A stretch of DNA of 64,000 nt from Streptomyces luteolifulvus (GCF_008806595.1 NZ_VZRB01000022.1:83706-147705); one strand, 5' to 3'. Positions 45,045 through 53,921 are shown, counted from the first letter of the stretch. Notes: a model not told the origin generated them from the letters alone. Numbers and translations are program-made.

Positions 45045-46172
45045 ATGCCAGACGCGCTCGATGTCACTCCTTACGACGCCCTGCTCCTGCTCTCGTTCGG
45101 CGGCCCGGAAGGCCCGGACGACGTGGTTCCGTTCCTGGAGAACGTGACGCGCGGGCGCGGCATCCCCACCGAACGCCTCAAGGAAGTCGGGCAGCACTAC
45201 TTCCTCTTCGGCGGCGTCAGCCCGATCAACGACCAGAACCGCGCCCTGCTGGACGCCCTCCGCAAGGACTTCGCGGACCACGGCCTGGACCTGCCGGTCT
45301 ACTGGGGCAACCGCAACTGGGCCCCGTATCTGGCGGACACCCTGCGCGAGATGGTCGCCGACGGTCGCCGCAGCATCCTGGTCCTCGCCACCAGCGCCTA
45401 CGCCTCGTACTCGGGCTGCCGGCAGTACCGCGAGAACCTGGCCGACTCGCTCGCGGCCCTGGAGGCCGAGGGACTGGAGCTGCCGAAGATCGACAAGTTG
45501 CGGCACTACTTCAACCACCCGGGCTTCGTGGAGCCCATGGCCGAGGGCGTCCTGCGTGCCCTCGCCGACCTCCCCGAGGACGTCCGCGACGGCGCGCACC
45601 TCGCCTTCTCCACCCACTCCATCCCGAACGCCTCCGCAGACACCTCCGGCCCGGCCGAGGGCCACGGCGACGGCGGCGCGTACGTCGAGCAGCACCTCGA
45701 CGTCGCACGGCTGATCGCCGACACGGTCCGCGAGCGCACCGGCGTCGACCACCCCTGGCAGCTCGTCTACCAGTCCCGCTCCGGAGCCCCGCACATCCCG
45801 TGGCTGGAGCCCGACATCTGCGACCACCTCGAGGAACGGCACGCCGCCGGAGCCCCCGCCGTCGTGATGGCCCCCATCGGATTCGTCTCCGATCACATGG
45901 AGGTCCTCTACGACCTCGACACGGAGGCCGTTGCCAAGGCTGACGAGCTGGGCCTGCCGGTGCGCCGTTCGGCCACCGTCGGAGCCGACCCGCGGTTCGC
46001 CGCGGCGATCCGCGACCTCGTCCTGGAGCGCGCCGCCGTCGAGCGCGGGCAGCAGGTCACCCCGTGCGCCCTGGGCACGCTCGGCGCGAGCCACCACCTC
46101 TGCCCCGTGGGCTGCTGCCCGGCCCGCGCCCCCCGGCCCGCCGCCGCGGGTGCCGACAGCCCCTACGCGTGA
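45045..46172 (+). CDS. hemH: Ferrochelatase (coproporphyrin type)
   Basis: A 375-residue chelatase that inserts ferrous iron into a porphyrin for heme synthesis. Motifs are LLLSFGGPEGPDDVVPFLENV, the metal-binding AFSTHSIP, YQSRSGAPHIPWLEPD and the acidic VSDHMEVLYDLDTEA. In actinobacteria the substrate is coproporphyrin III, so the enzyme is the CpfC type. The C-terminus has CALGTLGASHHLCPVGCCP, whose cysteines may hold a [2Fe-2S] cluster as in other actinobacterial enzymes. It probably forms an operon with the phosphatase 8 nt downstream. Confidence 0.94.
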   Translation: MPDALDVTPYDALLLLSFGGPEGPDDVVPFLENVTRGRGIPTERLKEVGQHYFLFGGVSPINDQNRALLDALRKDFADHGLDLPVYWGNRNWAPYLADTLREMVADGRRSILVLATSAYASYSGCRQYRENLADSLAALEAEGLELPKIDKLRHYFNHPGFVEPMAEGVLRALADLPEDVRDGAHLAFSTHSIPNASADTSGPAEGHGDGGAYVEQHLDVARLIADTVRERTGVDHPWQLVYQSRSGAPHIPWLEPDICDHLEERHAAGAPAVVMAPIGFVSDHMEVLYDLDTEAVAKADELGLPVRRSATVGADPRFAAAIRDLVLERAAVERGQQVTPCALGTLGASHHLCPVGCCPARAPRPAAAGADSPYA

Positions 46173-46180
46173 GGACCCCC

Positions 46181-46996
46181 GTGACCGACACCCTGCACTC
46201 GGACCTGCTCAAGCTGGCCCAGGAGGCGGCCCGCCGCGCCGGCGAACTGCTGCGGGACGGCCGCCCGGCCGACCTCGCGGTCGCCGCCACCAAGTCCAGC
46301 CCGATCGACGTCGTCACCGAGATGGACATCGCGGCGGAGAAACTGATCACGGACCTGATCTCCGGCCACCGCCCGGACGACGGCTTCCTCGGTGAGGAGG
46401 GCGCCTCCACACAGGGCACGAGCGGCGTCCGCTGGGTGATCGACCCGCTCGACGGCACGGTCAACTACCTGTACGGGCTGCCCACTTGGGCCGTCTCCAT
46501 CGCCGCCGAGCAGGCCGGCGAGACCGTGGTCGGTGTGGTCGCGGCCCCGATGCGCGGCGAGACGTACCACGCGATCCGCGGCGAGGGCGCCTGGGCCACC
46601 GGCGCCTGGGAGGGCGAACGCAGGCTGGCCTGCCGACCGGCGCCGCCCCTGGACCAGGCGCTGGTCTCGACAGGCTTCAACTACGTCTCGAAGGTCCGCA
46701 CCCACCAGGCCGAGGTGGCCCGGAAGCTGATCCCCCTGCTCCGGGACATCCGCCGCAGCGGCTCGGCCGCGGTCGACCTGTGCGACGTCGCCGCGGGCCG
46801 CCTCGACGGCTACTACGAGCGCGGCCTGCACGCCTGGGACCTGGCCGCGGGCGACCTGATCGCCCGCGAGGCGGGCGCACTGACCGGCGGCCGCCCCGGA
46901 GAACGCCCCACTCGCGACCTGACGGTCGCGGCCACCCCCGGAGTCTTCGAGCCCCTCCAGCGCCACCTGGAGGACCTGGGGGCCTGGCACGACTGA
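46181..46996 (+). CDS. Inositol monophosphatase family protein
   Basis: A 271-residue Mg-dependent phosphatase. The metal-binding set is visible: a Glu in GFLGEEGAS, the core WVIDPLDGTVNYLYGLP, and the third Asp in GLHAWDLAAGDLIAREAGA. The GTG at 46181 has GAGG just upstream. It may dephosphorylate inositol-1-phosphate (a precursor of phosphatidylinositol and mycothiol), histidinol phosphate or another sugar phosphate; sequence alone does not decide. It sits 8 nt after ferrochelatase and ends at a bidirectional terminator. Confidence 0.9.
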   Translation: MTDTLHSDLLKLAQEAARRAGELLRDGRPADLAVAATKSSPIDVVTEMDIAAEKLITDLISGHRPDDGFLGEEGASTQGTSGVRWVIDPLDGTVNYLYGLPTWAVSIAAEQAGETVVGVVAAPMRGETYHAIRGEGAWATGAWEGERRLACRPAPPLDQALVSTGFNYVSKVRTHQAEVARKLIPLLRDIRRSGSAAVDLCDVAAGRLDGYYERGLHAWDLAAGDLIAREAGALTGGRPGERPTRDLTVAATPGVFEPLQRHLEDLGAWHD

Positions 46997-47101
46997 AGGG
47001 GGCTCCTTCGCGGCCGCCATCGCCCGCCCGCACCACGGGGCGCCCCCGCCCCCCGGCCGCCCCTGCGGCTCTCTCGCGGGCCGACGCATGGGGAACAGCA
47101 A

Positions 47102-47130
47102 AAACCCCGGCGCTGGATTCGCCGGGGTTT
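47102..47130. terminator. Bidirectional terminator
   Basis: AAACCCCGGC / GCCGGGGTTT arms around 9 nt. It has T-tracts on both sides and lies between convergent genes. Confidence 0.9.
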
Positions 47131-47155
47131 GCTGTTACTGCAAGCTGAACAGACG

Positions 47156-47323
47156 CTAGAACGCGCCGACCTCCACACCGTGCTCTGCGGCGAGGCGGTG
47201 CAGGTCGTCGAGCTCGGCCTGTTCCACCTCGACGAGGAAGTCGTCGCCCTCGTCGCGAGCCCGCGTCAGGTCGGACTCGGTCGCCCTTATGCGCTGCAGA
47301 AGTCCTGCGGTGAATGCGTTCAT
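47156..47323 (-). CDS. Small conserved helical protein (55 aa)
   Basis: The ATG at 47323 with GAGGGGG upstream starts a 55-residue protein, MNAFTAGLLQRIRATESDL and onward. It is almost entirely one charged amphipathic helix rich in Glu, Asp and Arg, ending EHGVEVGAF. It has no Cys, no membrane segment and no known domain. Clear ribosome site, codon bias and a terminator downstream argue that it is real. It lies next to cutRS but points away. The function is unknown. Confidence 0.75.
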   Translation of the reverse strand: MNAFTAGLLQRIRATESDLTRARDEGDDFLVEVEQAELDDLHRLAAEHGVEVGAF

Positions 47324-47736
47324 GCTGCGCCCCCTCGTCCTGGGTCGTGGGTCGGTGGCACGGGGGTGTGCCGTTCGGAAGGGACGATCACGTCTCCGGT
47401 AGGTGCCCAGCGCTGCCCTGCTGGGCGGCGACGGTGCCGGACACCCACGCCCGCTCTGCGGGAAGCGGAACGCCGTACCGCATGGTGGTGCGGCACGTGC
47501 AGAGCGTGATCGCGGGGTGTAAAGCGTCCTCCCCCCGCTCTCTTCCACGGAAACCTCAACCGCACGAGAAAATCTGGCATTCCCGGGCTTCGCACCCGTC
47601 TGTCAGGGTCCCTCCCCCGTCTTACCGCCGACTTATGGCCGAAAAGGGCAGGATGGAGGGCAACACACTCACCCGTACCCCCTGCCCGCGCATGCCCGAG
47701 AGCGCTCCGCGGGTGGACACAGGAAGGACAAGCGAC

Positions 47737-48390
47737 GTGCGCGTACTCGTCGTCGAGGACGAGCAGCTGCTCGCCGATGCGGTGGCCACCGGACTGCGCC
47801 GGGAGGCCATGGCCGTCGACGTCGTGTACGACGGTGCGGCCGCCCTGGAGCGCATCGGCGTCAACGACTACGACGTGGTGGTCCTCGACCGCGACCTCCC
47901 GCTGGTGCACGGTGACGACGTCTGCCGCAAGATCGTCGAGCTCGGCATGCCCACCCGCGTGCTGATGCTCACGGCGTCCGGTGACGTCAGCGACCGTGTC
48001 GAGGGCCTGGAGATCGGCGCCGACGACTATCTGCCCAAGCCCTTCGCGTTCAGCGAGCTGACGGCACGCGTGCGTGCCCTGGGCCGGCGCACCAGCATGC
48101 CGCTGCCGCCGGTTCTGGAGCGCGCCGGCATCAAGCTCGACCCCAATCGCCGAGAGGTGTTCCGGGACGGCAAGGAGGTCCAGCTCGCGCCCAAGGAGTT
48201 CGCCGTGCTGGAGGTGCTGATGCGCAGCGAGGGCGCGGTCGTCTCGGCGGAGCAGCTCCTGGAGAAGGCCTGGGACGAGAACACCGACCCGTTCACGAAC
48301 GTCGTGCGGGTCACCGTGATGACCCTGCGCCGCAAGCTGGGCGAGCCCCCGGTGATCGTCACCGTGCCCGGCTCGGGCTACCGGATCTGA
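47737..48390 (+). CDS. cutR: Response regulator CutR
   Basis: A 217-residue OmpR/PhoB-type regulator, the same length as S. coelicolor CutR. The receiver has VVEDEQ, the phosphoacceptor Asp51 in VVVLDRDLPLVHGDD, and KPFAFSEL. The winged helix includes LDPNRREVFRDGKEVQLAPKEFAVLEVL and ends VTVPGSGYRI. The GTG at 47737 follows GGAAGGAC. It pairs with CutS 5 nt downstream. In Streptomyces, CutRS affects antibiotic production and has been linked to secreted-protein quality control. Confidence 0.95.
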   Translation: MRVLVVEDEQLLADAVATGLRREAMAVDVVYDGAAALERIGVNDYDVVVLDRDLPLVHGDDVCRKIVELGMPTRVLMLTASGDVSDRVEGLEIGADDYLPKPFAFSELTARVRALGRRTSMPLPPVLERAGIKLDPNRREVFRDGKEVQLAPKEFAVLEVLMRSEGAVVSAEQLLEKAWDENTDPFTNVVRVTVMTLRRKLGEPPVIVTVPGSGYRI

Positions 48391-48395
48391 CTCCC

Positions 48396-49628
48396 GTGGC
48401 CACGACACCCGCGCCTCCGCAGGCGCCCCCGAAGCCCACCTGGGACCCCCGGAGGCCGGAGCAGCCCTTTCCGTGGCTGCGCCCGACCATCCGGATAAGG
48501 CTCACCCTGCTGTACGGCGGCATGTTCCTGATCGCCGGCATCCTGCTGCTGTCGATCATCTATCTGCTGGCCGCGCAGGCGCTGAACGTGGGCAGCGATC
48601 TGCCGTTCAAGATCACCGAGGGCAAGGTCACCAGCCAGGTCTGCGATCTGCCCGGCCAGGCCTCGCCCGACGTGTTCAACCGCGCGATGAGCGAGTGCGT
48701 CAACGAGCAGCGCCAGCACGCCCTGGACAGCCTCCTCAGCCGCTCGCTGCTGGCCCTGCTGGGCCTCGCGATCATCGCCTTCGCCTTCGGCTACGCCATG
48801 GCGGGCCGCGTTCTGTCGCCGCTCGGCCGGATCACCCGCACCGCGCGCGCGGTGGCGGGCTCGGACCTGTCGCGCCGGATCGAGCTGGACGGCCCCGACG
48901 ACGAGCTGAAGGAGCTGGCCGACACCTTCGACGACATGCTGGAGCGGCTGCAGCGGGCCTTCACCGCCCAGCAGCGCTTCGTGGGCAACGCCTCGCACGA
49001 GCTGAGGACTCCGCTCGCGATCAACCGGACGCTCCTGGAAGTGCATCTGTCGGATCCGAACGCCCCCGTGGAGCTGCAGCAGCTCGGCAAGACACTGCTG
49101 GCCACCAACGAGCGCAGCGAGCAGCTCGTCGAGGGCCTGCTGCTGCTCGCCCGCAGCGACAACCAGATCGTCGAGCGCAAGCCGGTGGACCTCGCCGAGG
49201 TGGCCGAGCAGGCGATCGACCAGGTGCACGCCGAGGCGGCGGCCAAGGGCGTCGTCATCCGCGGCGAGCAGAAGCCGGCGGTCGTCCAGGGCAACGGTGT
49301 GCTCCTGGAACGGATCGCGCTGAACCTCGTACAGAACGCCGTGCGGTACAACGTGCCCGAGGACGGCTGGGTCGAGGTGAACACCGAGGTCCAGCACGGT
49401 CAGGCGGTCCTTGTGGTGGCCAACACGGGGCCGGTCGTGCCGGCGTACGAGGTCGACAATCTCTTCGAGCCGTTCAGACGGCTGCGGACGGAGCGCACGG
49501 GCAGCGACAAGGGCGTCGGCCTCGGTCTGTCCATCGTCCGGTCCGTGGCCCGGGCGCACGGCGGGCACATCTCGGCCCAGCCGCGCGAGGGGGGAGGGCT
49601 CGTGCTGCGAGTCACCCTGCCGGTCTGA
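48396..49628 (+). CDS. cutS: Sensor histidine kinase CutS
   Basis: A 410-residue membrane kinase. Two membrane helices (about residues 38-61 and 115-137) flank a short extracellular sensor of about 55 residues containing just two cysteines, Cys83 (QVCDLPG) and Cys101 (SECVNEQ). A HAMP domain follows, then HisKA with the phosphoacceptor His201 (NASHELRTPLAINRT), and HATPase_c (NLVQNAVRYN, GVGLGLSIVRSVARAHGG). The Cys pair fits models in which disulfide status of the sensor reports extracytoplasmic folding. The product follows CutR by 5 nt. Confidence 0.95.
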   Translation: MATTPAPPQAPPKPTWDPRRPEQPFPWLRPTIRIRLTLLYGGMFLIAGILLLSIIYLLAAQALNVGSDLPFKITEGKVTSQVCDLPGQASPDVFNRAMSECVNEQRQHALDSLLSRSLLALLGLAIIAFAFGYAMAGRVLSPLGRITRTARAVAGSDLSRRIELDGPDDELKELADTFDDMLERLQRAFTAQQRFVGNASHELRTPLAINRTLLEVHLSDPNAPVELQQLGKTLLATNERSEQLVEGLLLLARSDNQIVERKPVDLAEVAEQAIDQVHAEAAAKGVVIRGEQKPAVVQGNGVLLERIALNLVQNAVRYNVPEDGWVEVNTEVQHGQAVLVVANTGPVVPAYEVDNLFEPFRRLRTERTGSDKGVGLGLSIVRSVARAHGGHISAQPREGGGLVLRVTLPV

Positions 49629-50021
49629 GATCATGGCGCCGACATACGGGGATGTTCGCTTTGCGCGGAATTTCCAGCCCGCCGACCTGGGTACCCCATG
49701 TGTGATCGATCACAAGGGCGATTTTCCGGCCATCTACTCTCCGTGATCATGTGGACTGTCGGAAAGCCGGGAAAATCCGGGTTTTCGGGGGTCCTGATCA
49801 CGGGAAGTACAGGGTGAGGCGCCTTTGAAGTGCGGCCCAGGGACCGTGTACGGTCCCGTTCGCCATCCAAGCCGATCACTCTTGAGGAGTCCGGTTGGGT
49901 GTCGATTGAGTAACAGACCTTGATGTGAGGCAAAATCTCCGCCTCGGGTCGGGCACAAGTCCGGCCTCTCACGCGTTACGTGCGCTGGAGACACCGCAGA
50001 CACCCAGAGGGGGAGAGCGAC
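49629..50021. promoter_or_regulatory. Intergenic region with two palindromes upstream of the DUF4193 gene
   Basis: A 393-nt gap. TGTGATCGATCACA (49701-49714) is a perfect 14-nt palindrome about 70 nt after cutS. GGGACCGT / ACGGTCCC (49840-49857) forms an 8-bp hairpin with a 2-nt loop. GAGGGGGAGAG precedes the ATG at 50022. No gene is apparent. Confidence 0.5.
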
Positions 50022-50318
50022 ATGGCAACGGATTACGACACCCCACGCAAGACCGACGACGACGTCGACTCGGACAGCCTTGAAGAGCTGAAGGCCCGGC
50101 GGAACGACAAGTCGACCTCCTCGGTGGACGTCGACGAATTCGAGGCCGCCGAGGGTCTTGAGCTGCCCGGTGCCGACCTCTCGAACGAGGAGCTCGCGGT
50201 CCGGGTGCTCCCGAAGCAGCAGGACGAGTTCACCTGCATGAGCTGCTTCCTGGTGCACCACCGCAGCCAGCTGGCCCGGGAGAAGAACGGCCAGCCGATC
50301 TGCCGCGACTGCGACTGA
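50022..50318 (+). CDS. DUF4193 zinc-ribbon-tailed acidic protein
   Basis: A 98-residue protein with a strongly acidic N-terminal two-thirds (DTPRKTDDDVDSDSLEELKA) and a C-terminal zinc ribbon: CMSCFLVHHRSQL ... CRDCD, four cysteines in two CxxC pairs. This matches DUF4193, universal in actinobacteria. The architecture resembles small RNA polymerase-binding proteins, but no role is established that I can cite. The ATG at 50022 has a strong ribosome site. It is short, acidic and probably abundant. Confidence 0.9.
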   Translation: MATDYDTPRKTDDDVDSDSLEELKARRNDKSTSSVDVDEFEAAEGLELPGADLSNEELAVRVLPKQQDEFTCMSCFLVHHRSQLAREKNGQPICRDCD

Positions 50319-50331
50319 GGGCGGGTCGGCC

Positions 50332-51285
50332 GTGACTGGCTCGACCCCTCCTCGGAAGCGCCGCCTTTCCCTGAGGAAGGCGGACCAAGGGCCGTTCGAC
50401 GGCCCTCCCGGCGCGCATGACGACGAGCGGGGCTCATCCGGTACCGGAGCGGCCTCGCTCGAACCGGCCGCCGGCGTGGATCACCTCCCGGTACCTGCCC
50501 AGACCCCCGCGCCCGTCGCCAGGCGACGGGCGGCGGTGATCCGGGACAGGGCCAGGGAAGGCGTCCGCAAGGGCGGCAGCCGCGCCAGGGCGGGCCTGGC
50601 CTACCTCGCCGACCGGATCATCGAGATGGCCCCGCGTATCCCCGTACGGGACCTTGCGACGCTCCGCCGGCAGTTCCCGGGCCTCGGGCCCGAGCAACTG
50701 GCGGACAAGCTCGTGGCGGGCGCCGCGAACGCGACATCGACGGTCGGGGCGGGGATCGGGGCGGCGGCGATGCTGCCCGTGCCGCCCGCGATGCCGACGG
50801 AACTGGCCACGGAGATCACCGGCGTGGCCGCGATCGAGCTGAAGCTGATCGCCGAGCTCCACGAGGTCTACGGCGTGCGGCCACCGGGAAATCTGAAGGA
50901 GCGCAGCACCGCGTATCTGAACTCCTGGTCGGGGGAGCGCGGGATCGACGTGACCAGGCCGTCGACCGTGGGCTCGGCGCTGAACGGGCACATGAAGAGC
51001 CAGCTGCGCCAGCAGATCATGAAGCGCACGGTGCGCAACCTGCCGAACCTGATGCCCTTCCTGGTGGGTGCCGCCGTCGGAGCGGTGATGAACCGCCGGG
51101 ACACCAGGAAACTCGCCGCGCGGATCCGCGCCGATCTGCGCAAGATCCAGGTGCCGTGGGACACCCTGACCGACCTTCCCCGGCTGGAGCCTCCGCCGGA
51201 CCCGCTCCAGATGGGCGAGATCGCCAAGGAACTCGGTCACCGGCCCGGCCGCCTCGGCCACGGGCACCAGCACTTCGGGCAGTGA
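50332..51285 (+). CDS. Conserved hypothetical protein, weakly EcsC-like
   Basis: A 317-residue protein starting at a GTG 13 nt after the DUF4193 stop, so probably in its operon. The first 75 residues are basic and disordered. The remainder is helical, with RIIEMAPRIPVRDLATLRRQFPG, a Gly/Ala-rich segment GAGIGAAAMLPVPPAMPTEL and a hydrophobic helix LMPFLVGAAVGAVM. The central part is reminiscent of EcsC-family proteins, though I am not certain. It has no signal peptide or catalytic motif that I recognise. Confidence 0.72.
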   Translation: MTGSTPPRKRRLSLRKADQGPFDGPPGAHDDERGSSGTGAASLEPAAGVDHLPVPAQTPAPVARRRAAVIRDRAREGVRKGGSRARAGLAYLADRIIEMAPRIPVRDLATLRRQFPGLGPEQLADKLVAGAANATSTVGAGIGAAAMLPVPPAMPTELATEITGVAAIELKLIAELHEVYGVRPPGNLKERSTAYLNSWSGERGIDVTRPSTVGSALNGHMKSQLRQQIMKRTVRNLPNLMPFLVGAAVGAVMNRRDTRKLAARIRADLRKIQVPWDTLTDLPRLEPPPDPLQMGEIAKELGHRPGRLGHGHQHFGQ

Positions 51286-51446
51286 CCGTCCGGTCGCCCG
51301 CCGGGCGACGCCCGCAGGTCCCGCTAAGCGCTCCGCTGGAAGTGCCGCGATGCGTCGTCGGCCGTCTGCGTCGCCGTCGTGGCTGGTCGCGCAGTTCCCC
51401 GCGCCCCTTCAGAGAGCCCCCGAACCGTAGCGTTCGCTCGACCTGC

Positions 51447-51908
51447 TTAGGCCGTCGCCCGCGCCGCCTCCAGCGCCTGGGCGAGGCGCTCCGGATTCCG
51501 TGTCGACAGGTACAGGTACGGCGTCGGGTCGTCCGGGTCCGTGACCTCCACGCGCAGGGCCCCGGGGATATAGGCCCGCAGCAGCAGGAATGCTCGGGTG
51601 TCGGCCTTGTACGTCCGCCAGGCGCGGGCCTCCTCCGCGTCCAGCACCTCCGCCTTCCCGAGCGCCGTCACGGGGATCTTCGCCTCGCCCGCGATCAGGA
51701 AACCGCCCACGACCCGGATGCGCGGGGAGCCGTACGCGCTGGCGACGACCGCCGCGGCCGCGGTGCCGCCGACCAGGCCGCCGAGCATCGGCAGGGTGCC
51801 GAAGGGCAGCAGGATCAGGGCCATGGAGACCCCGACCAGGAACGAGATCAGCCACCAGGAGCGGGGGGCGGTGAGACGTTCTTCGTACGGGGTGGCGGAG
51901 GGCTGCAT
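51447..51908 (-). CDS. DUF3093 membrane protein
   Basis: A 153-residue actinobacterial protein. It has two hydrophobic helices (WWLISFLVGVSMALILLPFG and LGGLVGGTAAAAVVASAYG), then a soluble beta-rich domain (IRVVGGFLIAGEAKIPVTALG; GALRVEVTDPDDPTPYLYLSTRNP). It matches DUF3093, which resembles a membrane-anchored PH-like domain. The function is unknown. It is convergent with the preceding gene and divergent from the thioesterase, with about 60 nt for both promoters. Confidence 0.88.
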   Translation of the reverse strand: MQPSATPYEERLTAPRSWWLISFLVGVSMALILLPFGTLPMLGGLVGGTAAAAVVASAYGSPRIRVVGGFLIAGEAKIPVTALGKAEVLDAEEARAWRTYKADTRAFLLLRAYIPGALRVEVTDPDDPTPYLYLSTRNPERLAQALEAARATA

Positions 51909-51966
51909 GAGGCCAAGCTTGGCACGGTGTCCGGACGATGCCGACGCGCGGGTAAGGTCTGCGGCT

Positions 51967-52551
51967 GTGAGTCGTACTTCCGCAGCTCTTCAGCCTCCCG
52001 CCGACGCCGTGAAACCCGTGCGGCACCCTGATGCCCCCGCGCCCGGTGAGCTTCTCGGTGCGCACTACGAGCAGTGTTTCGGCTGTGGCGGCGAGCAGCC
52101 CCACGGGCTGCATCTGGAGGCGCGGGCCGGGGAGGGCGTGTCGCTCACCGCCGAGTTCACCGTGCAGCCCGCCCACCAGGGCGCTCCGGGTCTCGCGCAC
52201 GGCGGTGTGCTCGCCACCGCCCTCGACGAGACCCTCGGCTCGCTGAACTGGCTGCTGCGGACGATCGCCGTGACCGGGCGGCTGGAGACCGACTTCGTCC
52301 TGCCCGTGCCCGTCGGCACGGTGCTGTTCCTGGAGGCCGAGGTGACGGCGGTGGCCCGGCGGAAGATCTACTCGACCGCCACCGGACGCATCGGCGGCCC
52401 CGACGGACCCGTCGCCGTCCGTGCCGACGCGCTCTTCGTCGAGGTGAAGGTCGACCACTTCATCGACAACGGCCGCGCGGAGGAGATCCGGGCCGCCATG
52501 AGTGACCCGGACCAGATCCGGCGGGCCAGGGCCTTCGAGGTGAACCCGTGA
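51967..52551 (+). CDS. PaaI-type thioesterase (hot-dog fold)
   Basis: A 194-residue acyl-CoA thioesterase. The hot-dog core has HYEQCFGCGGEQPHGLHLE, then GAPGLAHGGVLATALDETLG with the catalytic Asp/Glu helix. The CFGCG near the N-terminus is common in actinobacterial relatives. The GTG at 51967 lacks a ribosome site, but TAAGGT lies 8 nt upstream, suggesting a leaderless transcript. Its stop overlaps the dut start by 4 nt. The substrate chain length is unknown. Confidence 0.87.
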   Translation: MSRTSAALQPPADAVKPVRHPDAPAPGELLGAHYEQCFGCGGEQPHGLHLEARAGEGVSLTAEFTVQPAHQGAPGLAHGGVLATALDETLGSLNWLLRTIAVTGRLETDFVLPVPVGTVLFLEAEVTAVARRKIYSTATGRIGGPDGPVAVRADALFVEVKVDHFIDNGRAEEIRAAMSDPDQIRRARAFEVNP

Positions 52552-53108
52552 GCGGTGGCCCCCGCCGGGAACTCCCGGTGCTGATCCGGCGCGTCGACCC
52601 GGACGTACCGTTTCCGGCGTATGAGCATCCCGGCGACGCGGGAGCCGATCTGCGGACGACCGAGAGCTGTGAACTGAAGCCGGGGGAGCGGGCCGTGCTG
52701 CCCACGGGAGTGTCTGTGGCGCTCCCTGAGGGGTACGCGGCCTTCGTGCACCCGCGATCCGGTCTCGCCGCACGCTGCGGTGTCGCTCTCGTGAATGCCC
52801 CGGGGACGGTTGATGCCGGGTACCGTGGGGAGATCAAGGTGATCGTGGTGAATCTCGACCCGCGCGAGTCCGTGCGGTTCGAGCGCTTCGACCGGATTGC
52901 CCAACTGGTCGTCCAGCAGGTCGAGAGGGTCCGCTTCCAGGAGGTCGCGGAACTTCCCGGCTCGGCACGGGCCGAGGGGGGCTTCGGGTCCACCGGAGGC
53001 CATGCCGCGGTGGACGGCGACAGCGGCACAAGTGGTCCGGCCGCCGCAGGCGGCGGGGCGGGTGGGAATCGATACGCTTCGGTCGTATCCGACCGGGAAG
53101 GACAGTGA
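52548..53108 (+). CDS. dut: dUTP diphosphatase
   Basis: A 186-residue trimeric dUTPase that hydrolyses dUTP to dUMP, keeping uracil out of DNA and supplying thymidylate synthesis. The five motifs are seen: GDAGADLRT, PRSGLAARCG, NAPGTVDAGYRGEIKV, RIAQLVVQQV and the C-terminal GGFGSTGGH. About 35 extra residues after motif 5 are Gly/Ala-rich and probably disordered. The GTG overlaps the thioesterase stop (GTGA), so translation is coupled. Confidence 0.95.
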   Translation: MSGGPRRELPVLIRRVDPDVPFPAYEHPGDAGADLRTTESCELKPGERAVLPTGVSVALPEGYAAFVHPRSGLAARCGVALVNAPGTVDAGYRGEIKVIVVNLDPRESVRFERFDRIAQLVVQQVERVRFQEVAELPGSARAEGGFGSTGGHAAVDGDSGTSGPAAAGGGAGGNRYASVVSDREGQ

Positions 53109-53109
53109 C

Positions 53110-53868
53110 GTGTTCGGACGTCGCAAGAAGAGGGATGCCGCCGAGGGCGCGGCCGGCGAGGCCGAGCAGGTCGTCGACAGTGTCGACACTGAGGCGGACG
53201 TGGACGATACGCGCGAGCGCGTGCGGCTCGAGCCGGAGCCGCGGCCCGACGGGCCCTGGGACAGCGCCGAGGTCCGTGAGCCGGGCGAGGGCCGGGTGGA
53301 CCTGGGCGGTCTGTTCGTGCCGGGCGTCGACGGCATGGAGCTGCGGGTGGAGGTCGCGGGCGACGCGATCGTCGCGGCGACGGTCGTGCTGCGCGACAGC
53401 GCGATCCAGTTGCAGGCCTTTGCCGCTCCCAAGCGGGAGGGCATCTGGGGCGAGGTCCGCGAGGAGATCGGCTCCGGTATCACCCAGCAGGGCGGCATCA
53501 TCGACGAGGTCGAGGGTCCGCTGGGCTGGGAGCTCCGGGCCCAGGTGCCGGTGCAGCTGCCGGACGGCACGGGCGGCTTCCAGGTCGTGCGGTTCGTCGG
53601 CGTGGACGGGCCCCGCTGGTTCCTGCGCGGGGTGATCTCCGGCCAGGGCGCGGTGCAGCCGCAGGCCGCGGGCCTGCTGGAGCAGATCTTCCGGGACACG
53701 GTCGTGGTCCGCGGCGAGGGCCCGATGGCGCCGCGCGATCCGATCGTCCTGAAGCTGCCGAACGATGCGCAGATGGTGCCCGAGGGCGTTCAGCAGGAGG
53801 AGGGTTCCCGCTTCTCCGGCGGCATGGGACAGCTCCAGCGCGGACCGGAGATCACCGAGGTCCGCTGA
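53110..53868 (+). CDS. DUF3710 family protein
   Basis: A 252-residue actinobacterial protein that follows dut almost immediately, with GGAAGGA before its GTG. The first 60 residues are acidic and disordered. The folded part has VDLGGLFVPGVDGMELRVEV, PKREGIWGEVREEI and GPRWFLRGVISGQGA, characteristic of DUF3710. It is conserved next to dut in many actinobacteria, which suggests a nucleotide or DNA-related task, but no activity is known. A terminator follows. Confidence 0.88.
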   Translation: MFGRRKKRDAAEGAAGEAEQVVDSVDTEADVDDTRERVRLEPEPRPDGPWDSAEVREPGEGRVDLGGLFVPGVDGMELRVEVAGDAIVAATVVLRDSAIQLQAFAAPKREGIWGEVREEIGSGITQQGGIIDEVEGPLGWELRAQVPVQLPDGTGGFQVVRFVGVDGPRWFLRGVISGQGAVQPQAAGLLEQIFRDTVVVRGEGPMAPRDPIVLKLPNDAQMVPEGVQQEEGSRFSGGMGQLQRGPEITEVR

Positions 53869-53893
53869 ACATCTCCGCCGGGAGAACTGTTCG

Positions 53894-53921
53894 AGAGCCG
53901 CACCCCGACAGGTGCGGCTCT
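53894..53921 (+). terminator. Terminator of the thioesterase-dut-DUF3710 operon
   Basis: AGAGCCGCACC / GGTGCGGCTCT arms with a 6-nt loop, followed by TT. Confidence 0.88.

Noticed and set aside
49701..49714. TGTGATCGATCACA as a standard Crp site
   Set aside because: The half-sites match but the spacer is 4 nt rather than 6. It is kept only as an unexplained palindrome.
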